A stretch of DNA of 64,000 nucleotides from Mycolicibacter algericus DSM 45454. GTDB lineage: Bacteria > Actinomycetota > Actinomycetes > Mycobacteriales > Mycobacteriaceae. Numbering within the stretch: the stretch's first letter is position 1; the number at the start of each line of letters is the position of its first letter. Under the pieces are notes generated by a model. The model was not told where the DNA came from, did no database searches, and was given only the letters and a program-made list of their open reading frames with translations. Of this stretch, positions 31,327 to 42,557 are shown one piece after another. A program made the position numbers and the translations under genes. The stretch is from NCBI RefSeq assembly GCF_002086455.1, contig NZ_MVHC01000018.1:1-64000 (forward strand). Reading direction: 5' to 3'.

Positions 31327-33255
31327 TCACTCACCACCGATTCGACGGGCGCCCAATTCGTTCTGCAGCAACTCCAGGGCCGCCTCTTCGGGATCGCGGC
31401 GCGGTGCGGCGGGTTCACCGCGCTCGGCCTCGGCTTCGGCGAGCATAGCCTCCTCGTCGGCTCGCCGTGCCAGGTCCGCGGCCACCGGCGCGGGTGGGGC
31501 GGTCGATGCGGGTTCGGCCGGCGCCGCCCCGGCTTCGCAGCGCACCCGCCAGTTCACTCCGAGGGCGTCTTTGAGCGCCTCGACGATGACATCGGCGTTG
31601 CGTTGCTCGCAGAGCCGCTTGGCCAGCGGAGCCGACTCGTGGCTCAGCACCAGGGTGTTGCCGTCGACGGCGCGCACCGTAGCACCGGCCAGCATCACTT
31701 CGGTGGTGCGGCTGCGCTGGCGCACCTTCTCTCGCACGGTGGTCCACATCGCGCGGACCGCAGCGACGTCGGGCTCGCCCCGCGCGGCCGAGCCGGGTGC
31801 CGGCGCAGCGGGCGGCGGTGCAGCCGCGGCCGGCGGCGGGGGTGCTGCTGCTGCCGGGGGCGGCGGTGCTGCCGGTGCCGGTTCGGGTGGCGAAGCGGGC
31901 TCGGGAGCGACCTTCGGCTCGGGCACCGGCGCGGCGGCAGGCGCCGCCGGGGGCGCGGGTTCCGGCGCGGGCTGTCGCGGGGCAGCCGGCGCGGCGACCT
32001 GCGAGCGACGGGTGAACTGCCTGGCGGCGGCCGCGGCGTCGCCGGCTGCCGGCTGGGCGGCCGCCGCACCCGGAATCGACATGTCCAGCCGGCTCTCGAT
32101 GCGCTCGACCCGCTGCAGCAGCGCGGCTTCGGTGTCGGCGGCCGACGGCAGCAGCAGCCGGGCGCACACCACCTCCAGCAGCAGCCGCGGTGCCGTCGCG
32201 CCACGCATCTCGCCGAGACCGGCGTGCACCACCTCGGCGTAGCGGGCCAGGGTCGCCGAGCCGAGCCGGGCGGCCTGCTCCTGCATGCGTTCCAGGATGT
32301 CTTCGGGCGCGTCGACCACACCTTTGGCCACCGCGTCCGGCACGGCCTGCAGCACGATCAGGTCGCGGAATCGTTCCAGCAAGTCGATGGCGAACCGGCG
32401 GGGGTCGTGGCCGGCATCAACAACGGCTTCGACCGCCGCAAATACCGACGCCGCATCGCCGGCGGCCAGCGCATCGACCGCCTCGTCGATCAGGGCGACG
32501 TCGGTGGCGCCCAGCAGGCCCAGTGCCCGCTGGTAGCGGACGTGGCTGATGTTGGAGTCCCCGGGCATTTTCTCCGAGCCGGCCAGCAGCTGGTCGAGCA
32601 CCGACAGGGTGTCGCGTGGCGAGCCGCCGCCGGCCCGGATCACCAGCGGGTAGACGGCGTCGTCGACGGCAACGTTCTCCTGCTCGCAGATCCGCCCGAT
32701 GAGCTCGCGCATGGTCCGCGGCGCCAACAGCCGGAACGGATAGTGATGAGTGCGGGAGCGGATGGTCGGCAGCACCTTCTCCGGTTCGGTGGTGGCGAAC
32801 ACGAAGATCAGGTGCTCGGGTGGCTCCTCGACGATCTTGAGCAGCGCGTTGAAGCCCGCGGGGGTCACCATGTGCGCTTCATCGATGATGAAGATCCGGT
32901 ACCGCGACTGGGCGGGGGCGTAGAACGCGCGGTCGCGCAGGTCCCGGGTGTCGTCGACCCCGCCGTGGCTGGCGGCGTCGAGTTCGACGACGTCGATGCT
33001 GCCCGGACCGTTGGGGGCCAGCGCCACGCACGAATCGCAGGTTCCGCACGGGGTGGGGGTGGGCCCCTGCGCACAGTTCAGCGACCGGGCCAGGATGCGC
33101 GCCGACGACGTCTTGCCGCAGCCGCGCGGCCCGGAGAACAGGTAGGCGTGGTTGATCCGGCCCGCCGACAACGCGGTGCACAGCGGTTCGGTGACGTGCT
33201 CCTGCCCCACCACTTCGGCGAAGGTTGCCGGCCGGTACTTGCGGTAGAGCGCCAC
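31327..33255 (-). CDS. dnaX: DNA polymerase III subunits gamma and tau
   Basis: Clamp-loader ATPase, 642 residues. The N-terminal AAA+ module has the P-loop FSGPRGCGKTSSARIL, a Cys zinc finger (CAQGPTPTPCGTCDSC), DEAHMVTPAGFNALLK (Walker B) and FATTEPEKV (sensor 1). A long Ala/Pro-rich linker (about residues 390-480) precedes the C-terminal tau-like domain. GTG start six bases after TAACCT on this strand (33262-33267), a leaderless layout. No obvious AAAAAAG slippery site for a gamma-producing frameshift is seen. Confidence 0.96.
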   Translation of the reverse strand: MALYRKYRPATFAEVVGQEHVTEPLCTALSAGRINHAYLFSGPRGCGKTSSARILARSLNCAQGPTPTPCGTCDSCVALAPNGPGSIDVVELDAASHGGVDDTRDLRDRAFYAPAQSRYRIFIIDEAHMVTPAGFNALLKIVEEPPEHLIFVFATTEPEKVLPTIRSRTHHYPFRLLAPRTMRELIGRICEQENVAVDDAVYPLVIRAGGGSPRDTLSVLDQLLAGSEKMPGDSNISHVRYQRALGLLGATDVALIDEAVDALAAGDAASVFAAVEAVVDAGHDPRRFAIDLLERFRDLIVLQAVPDAVAKGVVDAPEDILERMQEQAARLGSATLARYAEVVHAGLGEMRGATAPRLLLEVVCARLLLPSAADTEAALLQRVERIESRLDMSIPGAAAAQPAAGDAAAAARQFTRRSQVAAPAAPRQPAPEPAPPAAPAAAPVPEPKVAPEPASPPEPAPAAPPPPAAAAPPPPAAAAPPPAAPAPGSAARGEPDVAAVRAMWTTVREKVRQRSRTTEVMLAGATVRAVDGNTLVLSHESAPLAKRLCEQRNADVIVEALKDALGVNWRVRCEAGAAPAEPASTAPPAPVAADLARRADEEAMLAEAEAERGEPAAPRRDPEEAALELLQNELGARRIGGE

Positions 33256-33311
33256 GCCAGCAGGTTACTTCCTCGGGCCGACGCCGGTGCGCCGCCCGGC
33301 GGCCACCGGCG

Positions 33312-33941
33312 CTACACCCTCGGCCGCAGATACCCCAGGGTGTTCCACATCGGGCTGAGGTCACGCCAGTTCAACGTCACGAACAACCGGCCGCCGGAGT
33401 TCTGGTCGGCCGTCTCGTAGCCGAACAGCGGGCCGTTTCCGCGCACGGCGGTGACCACCGCGGCGTGCCCGTGCTCGCTGACGTACCCGCCCGGTCCGTA
33501 GACGACGATGTCGCCGACCTGCGGCAGGTTCGTGCCGCCGTCGAGTCGCGACGACGGCACCTGGTCGAAGAATTCGCCCAGGCCGTTGGTGGGGAAATGT
33601 TCGTAGAGATCGAACGCGTTGCCGCTGGGGTCGCGATTCCGCCAGGGGTACCCGAGCGCGCGGATGTACTGCAGGATCAGCGGGTAACACTGGCCGTCGC
33701 CGTACATCACCGGGTGGCCGAGCGCGGCGTCGGCGGCCGCTCCCCGGAAGACGTCGAGTGCATCGTTGACCTTGGCCGGCAGCGCCTCGGCCGGACCGGG
33801 CCCGGCATCGCCGGCGTGGACCGGCGAGTGGTCGATCACCGGATCCGCCCGGCTGGGGGCGTACGCCGCGGGAACCGGGCCGAGCCCGAAGGCGGCTATC
33901 GCCGCCACCGCGCAGCCCACGACACCGATCTTGTTCGCCAT
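33312..33941 (-). CDS. Exported CHAP-domain protein (putative peptidoglycan hydrolase)
   Basis: 209 residues. A signal peptide (MANKIGVVGCAVAAIAAFGL, cleavage near AAYAPS) leads to a CHAP/NlpC-like domain: the likely catalytic Cys is in YGDGQCYPLILQY and the His in VSEHGHAAVVTAV. VGDIVVYGP is the usual linker between them. Such enzymes cleave peptidoglycan peptide bridges or act as endopeptidases; substrate not known. The open frame runs upstream inside aspC, but the start at 33941 follows GGCCGAGA and gives a clean signal peptide. Confidence 0.82.
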   Translation of the reverse strand: MANKIGVVGCAVAAIAAFGLGPVPAAYAPSRADPVIDHSPVHAGDAGPGPAEALPAKVNDALDVFRGAAADAALGHPVMYGDGQCYPLILQYIRALGYPWRNRDPSGNAFDLYEHFPTNGLGEFFDQVPSSRLDGGTNLPQVGDIVVYGPGGYVSEHGHAAVVTAVRGNGPLFGYETADQNSGGRLFVTLNWRDLSPMWNTLGYLRPRV

Positions 33942-34036
33942 TTCTCGGCCTCCACCGGCATGTCGACGGGCTCCCGACGCAACTTCGGGAAATGTTAGGC
34001 GGCGGCGCCCGCAGGCACGCCGAATTCCACGCCGTG

Positions 34037-35449
<1,413 letters not shown>

Positions 35450-35561
35450 GCGGTGGCCATTGGCGCGGCGAAGCCGGGCGCAGTGGGCCACCGCCATCAG
35501 GCACGGTCGTCCGGGTGAGGAGCGCGTGGCCCCCGCAGGAGTCTCCGCTACCATTGCCGAC

Positions 35562-35647
35562 GGAGGATTCGCCTAGTGGCCTATGGCGCTCGCCTGGAAC
35601 GCGGGTTGGGTTAATAGCCCTCGCGGGTTCAAATCCCGCATCCTCCG
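35562..35647 (+). tRNA. tRNA-Ser (anticodon GGA)
   Basis: Acceptor arms GGAGGAT and ATCCTCC, a T arm GCGGG-TTCAAAT-CCCGC, a long variable arm and an anticodon stem CTCGC/GCGGG around CTGGAAC, giving anticodon GGA (reads UCC/UCU). Discriminator base G at the end; CCA is not fully encoded. Type II layout as expected for Ser. Confidence 0.92.
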
Positions 35648-35653
35648 CACCGC

Positions 35654-35694
35654 AGGTGCGACCGGACCGCAATTGCCGCGGCCCGGTCGCACCT
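35654..35694 (+). terminator. Hairpin after tRNA-Ser(GGA)
   Basis: Perfect 12-base arms AGGTGCGACCGG and CCGGTCGCACCT, starting seven bases past the tRNA. Probable tRNA terminator before lucA. Confidence 0.65.
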
Positions 35695-35725
35695 GAATCA
35701 CTACCGACGAAACACGGGAGGTGGC

Positions 35726-36484
35726 GTGAGCCGCACCGCTGCCACGGTTTGGCACGCGTCACTCTCGACCCTCGCCGCCATCTTGTACTTCCTGTTCGTT
35801 CTTCCCCGGTGGTGGGAGCTGACCGGCTTCTCCCCGCATGTGCTGGGCACTGTGCTGCGGATCTTCCTCGGACTGCTGGTGGCGGGGACCGCGCTGCCGG
35901 TGGTGGCCACCCTCAGGCACGCTCGCAAACCGGAGTATGGGACTCCGCAGCTGACGCTGACGCTGCTGACCGGTTCGATCGTGGGCCACGTGGTGGCCGG
36001 AACCCTGATTGCGGGCACCGCGATCAGCGAGATCTGGCTGTCGCTGGACACCGCCGGGGTATGGCTGTTCGGCATCTACGGGGCCGCCGCCGCGATCGCA
36101 CTGCTGGGCATCGGCGCGTTCTACCTGTCGTTTGTCGCCGCAATGCCACCGCCGCCGCCCAAACCGATCAAGCCCAAGTCGGAGAAGCAGTCGACGCTGC
36201 GGCGCTGGCGCGCCAAGAAGGCGAAGAAGCCGGACGCGGGCGCCGCCGACGGTGTTGAGGACGACGACACCGATGAGGACGCCGACGAAGACCACGACGG
36301 TCACGACGCCGACGAGGACGCCGACGAGGACGCCGAGTCCGGTGAGGCTCTCGAAACCGTCGAGGCCGACTCGGCCACGGAGGTCACCGAGTCGGCCGGC
36401 GAAGAAGCGCCCGAACTCGCATCGACCGGAGCGCAGGAGAAGTTGCGCCCGTCGGGCAAGCGCCGGGCGAAAAAGGGCAAGTAG
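35726..36484 (+). CDS. lucA: LucA-like Mce-complex coordinator protein
   Basis: Integral-membrane protein of 252 residues, position and layout of Rv3723/LucA, which stabilises the Mce1 and Mce4 lipid-uptake complexes in M. tuberculosis. The N-terminal half has four predicted membrane spans (residues about 8-28, 42-62, 75-98, 108-135). Then come a proline run and a basic stretch (RRWRAKKAKK), a long acidic segment (Asp/Glu, about residues 172-210), and a basic C-terminus. The GTG start has GGGAGG six bases upstream. No mce genes lie in this window. Confidence 0.88.
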   Translation: MSRTAATVWHASLSTLAAILYFLFVLPRWWELTGFSPHVLGTVLRIFLGLLVAGTALPVVATLRHARKPEYGTPQLTLTLLTGSIVGHVVAGTLIAGTAISEIWLSLDTAGVWLFGIYGAAAAIALLGIGAFYLSFVAAMPPPPPKPIKPKSEKQSTLRRWRAKKAKKPDAGAADGVEDDDTDEDADEDHDGHDADEDADEDAESGEALETVEADSATEVTESAGEEAPELASTGAQEKLRPSGKRRAKKGK

Positions 36485-36514
36485 GACCAACGCCGCCCGG
36501 TTAACCTTTGCCCC

Positions 36515-37834
36515 ATGACCGAGAACCGCGGTGCTTTCGCCGACGCGGCGCGGGCGCGGGAGAACAAGCTGGTCAACCGGCTGGCGGCTTCGGTGGCAGC
36601 CGACCACGACTTCCAGGCGATCCTGCGGGAGGCGGTCCGCAACAACTCGGCTTCGCGGCAGCGCCTCGACGCGATGGCCGCCGAGATCAGGCAGGCAGCG
36701 GCCACCTGGCCCGGATTGGACACCCCCGCGGGCTCCCGTCAGTTCCAGCGGTACCTGACCGGCAAGGCCCGCGAGATCCACAAGATCGTCAACGACGCCC
36801 ACGCGGACAGTGAGCACCGGGCTGGCCTGGTACGGACCCTGACCAATCGCTACAAGCTCGGCGGCGACGGCGACACGGATCCGCATATCCGCTTGGTGGA
36901 CAATGAAATACCGACTCCGCACGATCCCAGCATTGCCGGCTCGGGCAGCCCACCGGTACCGGAGAACCAGGAGGGATCGCCTTACGATCTGGGCGCCACC
37001 ATCCCGGGGACCGGAATCGTCATCACCGGAGATCCGGAGACCGGTCATCCGCGGCTGCACCTCCCCGGACAGCCCGACATCGACAACCCGTTTCCCGTCG
37101 ACGAGGGATTCCGGGCGCTGCCGACCGGGACGGCGGTCGGACCCGACGGTCAGCAGTACGCGTTCTACAGTGTGCGCCCCTACGGGCCCGGGACGTCGCC
37201 GGACAACTTCATCGCGCCGGAGTCCCGGGTGCAGAACCTGGCTGATCCCGCAACGGATCTGGGGCCGCTGATGGGCACCACAATCGGCTCGGACACCAAG
37301 GTGGGCATCGCGCAGGCCAGCGGGGTCTTCGACGCGGAGTCGGGACGCATGATCATCGTCGGGAACATCGGCCAGGACGGTCAGCGCGCCATGTGGCAAT
37401 CCGACCCGGTGGCCGCCGGCGCCCCTCCCAACGCGTGGATGGACAGCCTGCACCAGGTCGGCACCTTCAACAATCTGGGCGCCGGCGACCGGGAGAACCA
37501 GATCGTGTCGCTACCCCAGGGCGGCTACCTGCTGACCAGCGCGAGCAACGGCAGCCAGATCGTCGGCGTGACCGCGGGCAGCCCACAAGGGCTACTCACC
37601 GCGCCGTCGCACGAGCTCACCGGCCCGGGCTTCATTCCCAGCCCGGGCAATCAACCGGCCGTCCCCTACGGCCCCAGCGTCGTCAGCATCGAGACGCTCC
37701 CGAACGGGCAGGAACAGGTCACCATGCGGGTCAGTACCTGGCCGACCCCCGAGGGCTGGCCGGTCGGGCCGGATGCCCCGCCGCCGCCGTACCACCCGCG
37801 GACCTACACCACGACGTTCAACGTCAACCCGTAG
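36515..37834 (+). CDS. DUF4226-like protein with secretory-style C-terminal region
   Basis: Not recognised functionally. 439 residues: an alpha-helical N-terminal region (1-115) with RENKLVNRLAAS, SRQRLDAMAAEIRQAA, FQRYLTGKAREIHKIV and LTNRYKLGG fits the mycobacterial DUF4226 pattern. The remainder (about 150-439) is Gly/Pro-rich and low in Lys, without membrane segment or signal peptide. It could be a beta-rich domain. ATG at 36515 lies seven bases after TAACCT (36502-36507), a leaderless layout. Follows lucA by 30 bases. Confidence 0.68.
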   Translation: MTENRGAFADAARARENKLVNRLAASVAADHDFQAILREAVRNNSASRQRLDAMAAEIRQAAATWPGLDTPAGSRQFQRYLTGKAREIHKIVNDAHADSEHRAGLVRTLTNRYKLGGDGDTDPHIRLVDNEIPTPHDPSIAGSGSPPVPENQEGSPYDLGATIPGTGIVITGDPETGHPRLHLPGQPDIDNPFPVDEGFRALPTGTAVGPDGQQYAFYSVRPYGPGTSPDNFIAPESRVQNLADPATDLGPLMGTTIGSDTKVGIAQASGVFDAESGRMIIVGNIGQDGQRAMWQSDPVAAGAPPNAWMDSLHQVGTFNNLGAGDRENQIVSLPQGGYLLTSASNGSQIVGVTAGSPQGLLTAPSHELTGPGFIPSPGNQPAVPYGPSVVSIETLPNGQEQVTMRVSTWPTPEGWPVGPDAPPPPYHPRTYTTTFNVNP

Positions 37835-37856
37835 TCGCGACGGGTTCGACCGAGGC

Positions 37857-38417
37857 TCAGAACGCTGTGCTGCCGGACGGTCGCAGCACGAAACCGTGGT
37901 GGCCCAGCGAGGTGTCGAGGCAGGCGACCAGCTGATCGGAGCCCACCGCACACGTCACGTTGCCGCAGGACAGCTTCTGCCCGACCCCCAGGAACGCTCC
38001 ATGGGAGAACTGGCGGCCGCAACTCGCCGATTCACGGTTCAAGCGCAGACCCGCCGCGCCCTGGGAACGCACCGTCCCGATCACACAGCCGTCGGCCACC
38101 GGAGCGCCCGAACTGAGCGGCGCGTTCGCCATGCCCGGCATGTCGCCGTCGCACATGATGGCCTGCGAGGAACCCGCCGGCGGCTCGGTGGCGTCGAACT
38201 GGCAGGCGATGTTGTAGGGCGTGGAGAAATTCACCCAGCGGCCGGGTCCCTTGGGGCCGGTCGTGATGTAGTCGTCGACCGGGGCCGGGCTGAAGGTATC
38301 CAGATCGGGGAACCCCGCCGGCTGCGCCTGCGCCGGTGCACCCGCAGTCGCGAGCAGACCGGCCGCCATGCCGGCGACGGCCAGCGCCTGCGGGATTCGA
38401 CGGACGAAACCGGTCAT
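37857..38417 (-). CDS. Conserved exported protein
   Basis: 186 residues of unknown function. Signal peptide (RRIPQALAVAGMAAGLLATAG, cleavage near AQA|QPAGF). The mature part has six Cys (ACQFD, MCDG, DGCVIG, SCGRQ, LSCGNVTC, ACLDT), so several disulfides are likely. Convergent with the DUF4226-like gene. The next gene upstream (38430) is also exported and co-directional 12 bases away, so the two may form an operon. Confidence 0.75.
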   Translation of the reverse strand: MTGFVRRIPQALAVAGMAAGLLATAGAPAQAQPAGFPDLDTFSPAPVDDYITTGPKGPGRWVNFSTPYNIACQFDATEPPAGSSQAIMCDGDMPGMANAPLSSGAPVADGCVIGTVRSQGAAGLRLNRESASCGRQFSHGAFLGVGQKLSCGNVTCAVGSDQLVACLDTSLGHHGFVLRPSGSTAF

Positions 38418-38429
38418 CGGTGGCTCCGG

Positions 38430-38924
38430 TCAGGGCTTGGGCGACCAGTCCCACACCGACATGTCGTCACGCGGGTACTGGCTGCAGGCTTCGGTCGACT
38501 TGGCGACGACACCCTTGTTGTTGAAGAAGATCTTGGCGTGGTTGGGCCAGGAAACGGTCAGCGGGTCGGCGAAGTTCGTCGCCAACTCCTCCGAGTAGGC
38601 CCGGCGCTGCTCGGGGCTGAGCGAGAAGAACCAGTGCATCTTGTCGATGGTGGCCTGCTGCACCTGTACCGGCTTGTTGTGCATGTCGATCATGTAGCGC
38701 TCGTAGTAGATCGGCGACAGGTCGCGGCTGGCGGCCAGCATCTGCTCGGCGCTGCAGTCGGTCCGGATCACCCGGCGCGGGATGGGAAAGTCGTCGGTGG
38801 CGTCAGCGGAAGCGGTCACCGGCAACAGGGCGGCGGTTAGCGCGGCCAGACCGGCCGCAGCGGCCACCGCGGCCCCGCGGCGGCGGATCGGGCGGTGCGT
38901 GGGCATGGAATCCACTGTAGCCAT
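38430..38924 (-). CDS. Exported DUF5078 protein
   Basis: 164 residues. N-terminal signal with [19 protein letters not shown] and cleavage near ASADATDD. Mature domain with [22 protein letters not shown] and [16 protein letters not shown] matches the mycobacterial DUF5078 family; two Cys may form a disulfide. Function unknown. A start at the ATG giving [10 protein letters not shown] (38906) is equally possible. About 177 bases upstream are AT-richer than the rest and likely hold the promoter. Confidence 0.75.
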   Translation of the reverse strand: MATVDSMPTHRPIRRRGAAVAAAAGLAALTAALLPVTASADATDDFPIPRRVIRTDCSAEQMLAASRDLSPIYYERYMIDMHNKPVQVQQATIDKMHWFFSLSPEQRRAYSEELATNFADPLTVSWPNHAKIFFNNKGVVAKSTEACSQYPRDDMSVWDWSPKP

Positions 38925-39101
38925 TCCCCGGTCCTTTCCCCTATGTCAGTTTCTTCAGCCCGATCCCCGCTGTTCAGACCGATGATCCGGATAAGCCGGA
39001 TGCGGCGGGCGATGACGAACTCGGAAAACAATGCTACATAACTTTAGCCTTGCTACCTAATTAGTTGTAGTCCCTGATCGCATGGGATCACTCACAGTCG
39101 A
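38925..39101. promoter_or_regulatory. AT-rich gap between the mmpL stop and the DUF5078 gene
   Basis: Lower-GC stretch with the inverted repeat ATCCGG/CCGGAT (38985-38990, 38996-39001). On the minus strand a TAGCAT box near 39025-39035 could start transcription of the DUF5078/exported pair, leaving a long leader. No ORF seen. Confidence 0.35.
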
Positions 39102-42011
39102 TCAGGGCCTGTCGGCCAACGCATCGGGCGCGTCGGCGTCGGCACCGCGCGCGGCGGCGGCCGCCTCGCGATGCCGGGCGGCCTTACCGCCGACGTGCGG
39201 CAGCACGTTGATGGGCCACCAGAACCAGCGGCCCAGCAACGCCGCGATCGACGGCGTCATGAACGCCCGCACGATCAGGGTGTCGAACAGCAGGCCCAGC
39301 CCGATGGTGGTGCCGATCTGGCCGATGATGCGCAGATCGCTGACGGCCATCGACGCCATGGTGAAGGCGAACACCAGCCCGGCTGCGGTCACCACCTTCC
39401 CGGTACCGCCCATCGCCCGGATGATGCCGGTATGCAACCCGGCATGGATCTCCTCTTTGAATCTGGAGACCAGCATGAGGTTGTAGTCCGATCCCACCGC
39501 CAGCAGGACGATCACCGACATCACCATCACCAGCCAGTGCAGTTGCATGCCGATCAGGTACTGCCAGACCAGCACCGACAGCCCGAACGACGCCCCCAGC
39601 GACAGTGCGACGGTTCCGACGATCACCAGCGCGGCGATCAGCGCACGGGTGATCAGCAGCATGATGACGAAAATCAGGCACAGCGACGCGATTCCGGCGA
39701 TCAGCAGGTCGTAGTAGGAACCGTCGTGCATGTCCTTGAACAGGGCCGCGGTCCCGCCCAGATAGATCTTGGCGTCCTCCAGCGGCGTTCCCTTGAGCGC
39801 CTCCTCGGCAGCGGTGCGGATCTGGTCGATGCGCGCAATGCCTTCTGCCGTAGCCGGATTGCCCCGGTGCGAGATGATCATCCGCACGGCCTTGCCGTCC
39901 GGCGAGACGAACATGTTCATCGCGCGCTTGAAGTCCGGGTTCTCGAAGACCTCCGGCGGCAGATAGAACGAGTCGTCGTTCTTGGCCTCGTCGAACGCCT
40001 TGCCCATCGCGGTGGCGTTGTCGCCCATCTCCTCCATCTGGGCGAAGATCCCCGACATGGTGCTGTGCATCGTCAGCATCATGGTCTGCATGGTCTGCAT
40101 GGTGTCGATCATGGGCGGGAAGGTGGTCAGCATCTGCGGCATGAGCGCATCCATGTCGGCCATGTGCGCGATCATCTTGTCCATGCTCTCGCTCATCGGA
40201 TCGACACTGTCGACCATGTCGAACGCCGAGCGCAGCGAGAAGCAGATCGGGATGTCGTAGCAGTGCGGTTCCCAGTAGAAGTAGTTGCGGATCGGCCGCC
40301 AGAAATCCTCGAAATCGGCGATGTGGTCGCGGATGTCGTAGATCTGGGCCTGTAGCTCGTCCATGTCGACCACCATCTCGTGGGTGGTGTTGGCCAATTG
40401 GCTCATGTAGCCGAGCATTTCGCGCATGGTGGCGATGGTCTCCCCCATCGCGTCGGCCTGGGTGAGCATGTCGTCCATGCGCTTCTTCTGGAACTGCATG
40501 GTCTGCATCTGGCCGGCGTTCTGCATGCTCATCTGGAACGGGATCGAGGTGTGTTCCAGCGGGGTGCCCTGCGGCCGGGTGATGGCCTGCACCCGGGAGA
40601 TCCCGATGACCTTGAACACCGCCTTGGCCAGCTTGTCGATGACCAGGAAGTCCGACGGGTTGCGCAGGTCGTGATCGGCTTCGATCATCAGCACCTCCGG
40701 CATCATCCGGGACTGCGAGAAGTGCCGGTCGGCGGCGTTGAAGCCCTCGTTGGCCGGGATGTCGCTGGGGATGTACTTGCGGTCGTCGTAGGCCGGCTGA
40801 TAGCCCGGCAACGCCAGCAGGCCGACGGCCGCAATCGCCAGTGAGGCAACCAGGATCGGCCCGGGCCAGCGCACGATCGCCGTCGCCAGTTGCCGCCAGC
40901 CGCGGGTGCTCATCTTGCGCTTGGGTTCGAACAGTCCGAACCGGCTGCCGACCGTGATGATCGCCGGACCCAACGTCAACGCGGCGAGCACCGAGACGAC
41001 CATGCCGACCGCACACGGGATACCGAGCGAGACGAAGTAGGGCATGTGGGTGAAGTGCAGACAGAACACGGCGCCGGCGATGGTCAGGCCGGAGCCCAGG
41101 ATGACGTGCGCCACGCCGTTGAACGCCGTGTAGTAGGCCGTTTCGGGGTCCTCACCGTCATGGCGGGCCTCGTGATAGCGGCCGATCAGGAAGATTGCGT
41201 AGTCGGTGCCGGCGGCGATCGCCAGCGAGACCAGCAGGTTGACGGAGAACGTCGTCAATCCGACCAGGTGATGATGGCCCAGGAAGGCCACCACGCCACG
41301 GGCGGCGGAAAGCTCCATGCCGACCGTGGCCAGCAGCAACACCACGGTGGTGACCGAGCGGTAGACCGCCAGCAGCATGGTCAGGATCACCGCGATGGTG
41401 ACGGCCATCATCCGCAGCATGGACTTGTCGCCGGCGTGGTTCATATCGTTGGCCAGCGCCGCGGTGCCGGTGACGTAGACCGTCAGCCCGGGTGGCTTCT
41501 CGATCGAGTCCACGATGGTGCGGACCGACTCGACGGACTCATTGGCCTTGGCCTGGCCGATGTTGCCCACCAGGTTCAGCTGCACGTAAGTCGCTCTGCC
41601 ATCGGCACTCTGGGCACCGACCGCAGTCAGCGGATCGCCCCAGAAGTCCTGGACGTGCTGCACGTGAGCGGTGTCGGCTTTGAGCCGCTCGACCATCTCG
41701 GCGTAGTACTCGTGCTCGGCGTCGCCGAGTTCGTGGTCGGCCTCCAGCACGATCATCGCGGTGCTGTCGGAGTCCGACTCCTGAAAGACCCGGCCCATCT
41801 CGGTCATGGCCTGCATGGACGGCGCGGTCGTCGGGCTGGCCGACACGGCGTTCTCTTTGCCGATCTGCTCGAGTGACGGCACGGTGGCGCCGAGCAGCAC
41901 GATCAGCGCCAACCAGCCCAGAATGATCGGCACCGACAGCCTGCGGATGGTACGCGCGATGAATGTCCGCTCCGGATGTCCGCCCGCGCTACCGGTTATC
42001 GGCGGGCTCAT
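39102..42011 (-). CDS. mmpL: MmpL-family RND lipid/siderophore transporter
   Basis: Proton-driven inner-membrane transporter, 969 residues, of the MmpL4/5-like group that pairs with an MmpS. Expected layout: TM1 (residues 27-45), first periplasmic porter domain (about 50-185), TM2-6, a cytoplasmic stretch, TM7, a large second porter loop (about 425-745, very rich in Met: [29 protein letters not shown]), then TM8-12. GTDYAIF and GSDYNLM are the paired Asp-Tyr proton-relay motifs in TM4 and TM10. It overlaps mmpS by four bases. Substrate not predictable from sequence alone. Confidence 0.93.
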   Translation of the reverse strand: MSPPITGSAGGHPERTFIARTIRRLSVPIILGWLALIVLLGATVPSLEQIGKENAVSASPTTAPSMQAMTEMGRVFQESDSDSTAMIVLEADHELGDAEHEYYAEMVERLKADTAHVQHVQDFWGDPLTAVGAQSADGRATYVQLNLVGNIGQAKANESVESVRTIVDSIEKPPGLTVYVTGTAALANDMNHAGDKSMLRMMAVTIAVILTMLLAVYRSVTTVVLLLATVGMELSAARGVVAFLGHHHLVGLTTFSVNLLVSLAIAAGTDYAIFLIGRYHEARHDGEDPETAYYTAFNGVAHVILGSGLTIAGAVFCLHFTHMPYFVSLGIPCAVGMVVSVLAALTLGPAIITVGSRFGLFEPKRKMSTRGWRQLATAIVRWPGPILVASLAIAAVGLLALPGYQPAYDDRKYIPSDIPANEGFNAADRHFSQSRMMPEVLMIEADHDLRNPSDFLVIDKLAKAVFKVIGISRVQAITRPQGTPLEHTSIPFQMSMQNAGQMQTMQFQKKRMDDMLTQADAMGETIATMREMLGYMSQLANTTHEMVVDMDELQAQIYDIRDHIADFEDFWRPIRNYFYWEPHCYDIPICFSLRSAFDMVDSVDPMSESMDKMIAHMADMDALMPQMLTTFPPMIDTMQTMQTMMLTMHSTMSGIFAQMEEMGDNATAMGKAFDEAKNDDSFYLPPEVFENPDFKRAMNMFVSPDGKAVRMIISHRGNPATAEGIARIDQIRTAAEEALKGTPLEDAKIYLGGTAALFKDMHDGSYYDLLIAGIASLCLIFVIMLLITRALIAALVIVGTVALSLGASFGLSVLVWQYLIGMQLHWLVMVMSVIVLLAVGSDYNLMLVSRFKEEIHAGLHTGIIRAMGGTGKVVTAAGLVFAFTMASMAVSDLRIIGQIGTTIGLGLLFDTLIVRAFMTPSIAALLGRWFWWPINVLPHVGGKAARHREAAAAARGADADAPDALADRP

Positions 42012-42454
42012 GCCGCCTTCAGCAGGCAGAAGGTGTAGGCGTTGACTTCATTGGAGATGCGCTCGGCCTTCACCTCCCCGTCCACGGTGATCCGGCAACC
42101 GATGCTGTTGCTGTTACCTTGCGCCATAATGCTTCCCACCACCGCCGGGAGGGTGGTGACGATCTCGAGTTGCCACGGCAGCGCGACGTCCTGGACGCGT
42201 TGCGGCTCGGAGTTGACGTCGAAATAGCTGATGTCGGCCACGGTTCCGGGGGGGCCGAAGATCTCGTAGGTCATTCGCTTGGGGTTGAAGGGCTTGGTCT
42301 CGTCGATCTGACCGTCGGCGTAGGACGGGCGCTTCTCGGATCCGAACAGCCCGTGGATGCGCGTCACCGTGAACCCGGCGACACCGACCACGGCCAGTAT
42401 CACCAGGGGTATCCACACCCGGCTCAGCACCTTGAAAATCGGAGTCCCCTTCAC
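42008..42454 (-). CDS. mmpS: MmpS-family accessory membrane protein
   Basis: Small partner of MmpL, 148 residues: one N-terminal membrane span (about 10-32, [15 protein letters not shown]) and an extracellular beta-rich domain with [32 protein letters not shown], the family core. GTG start. First gene of the mmpS-mmpL operon (ATGA overlap). A minus-strand TAGGGT (42470-42475) lies 8 bases upstream of the presumed start of transcription, and palindromes in the gap suggest control by the divergent TetR gene. Confidence 0.93.
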   Translation of the reverse strand: MKGTPIFKVLSRVWIPLVILAVVGVAGFTVTRIHGLFGSEKRPSYADGQIDETKPFNPKRMTYEIFGPPGTVADISYFDVNSEPQRVQDVALPWQLEIVTTLPAVVGSIMAQGNSNSIGCRITVDGEVKAERISNEVNAYTFCLLKAA

Positions 42455-42463
42455 CTAGCACCT

Positions 42464-42481
42464 TTGGGTACCCTAACCCAA
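42464..42481. promoter_or_regulatory. mmpS promoter with overlapping palindrome TTGGGT/ACCCAA
   Basis: TAGGGT (42470-42475, minus) is the likely -10 of mmpS. The inverted repeat TTGGGT (42464-42469) and ACCCAA (42476-42481) straddles it with a 6-base spacer, so a repressor binding here would block mmpS. Confidence 0.45.
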
Positions 42482-42486
42482 GTCCA

Positions 42487-42502
42487 CGTGCGTAAACGCA
42501 CG
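42487..42502. promoter_or_regulatory. Palindromic operator candidate 1 in the mmpS-tetR gap
   Basis: CGTGCGTAAACGCACG, a perfect inverted repeat with 7-base arms and AA spacer. Shares the GTGCGT half-site with candidate 2 at 42528. Confidence 0.65.
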
Positions 42503-42527
42503 CTACAGCACCGCCCAGAACCGTCGC

Positions 42528-42546
42528 AACGCACAGCATGTGCGTT
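42528..42546. promoter_or_regulatory. Palindromic operator candidate 2 overlapping the tetR promoter
   Basis: AACGCACA (42528-42535) and TGTGCGTT (42539-42546) are perfectly inverted around GCA. The right arm ends at the first base of TATCCT (42546-42551), the -10 of the TetR gene, so binding there would repress the regulator's own gene. Confidence 0.65.
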
Positions 42547-42557
42547 ATCCTCGCGCC

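Noticed and set aside
31327..33255. Programmed frameshift in dnaX giving a separate gamma subunit
   Set aside because: No A-rich slippery heptamer was seen in the coding strand, and the frame is continuous to the end.
35759..37453. 564-codon minus-strand frame opposite lucA and the next gene
   Set aside because: Composition artefact (Val/Gly/Arg-rich, no motifs); lucA on the plus strand is well supported by position and layout.
39030..39065. Possible IdeR iron box (TTTAGCC ... ACCTAA) between mmpL and the DUF5078 gene
   Set aside because: The two half-sites resemble the iron box, but spacing is off by about three bases and it lies 3' of mmpL, not upstream of mmpS.
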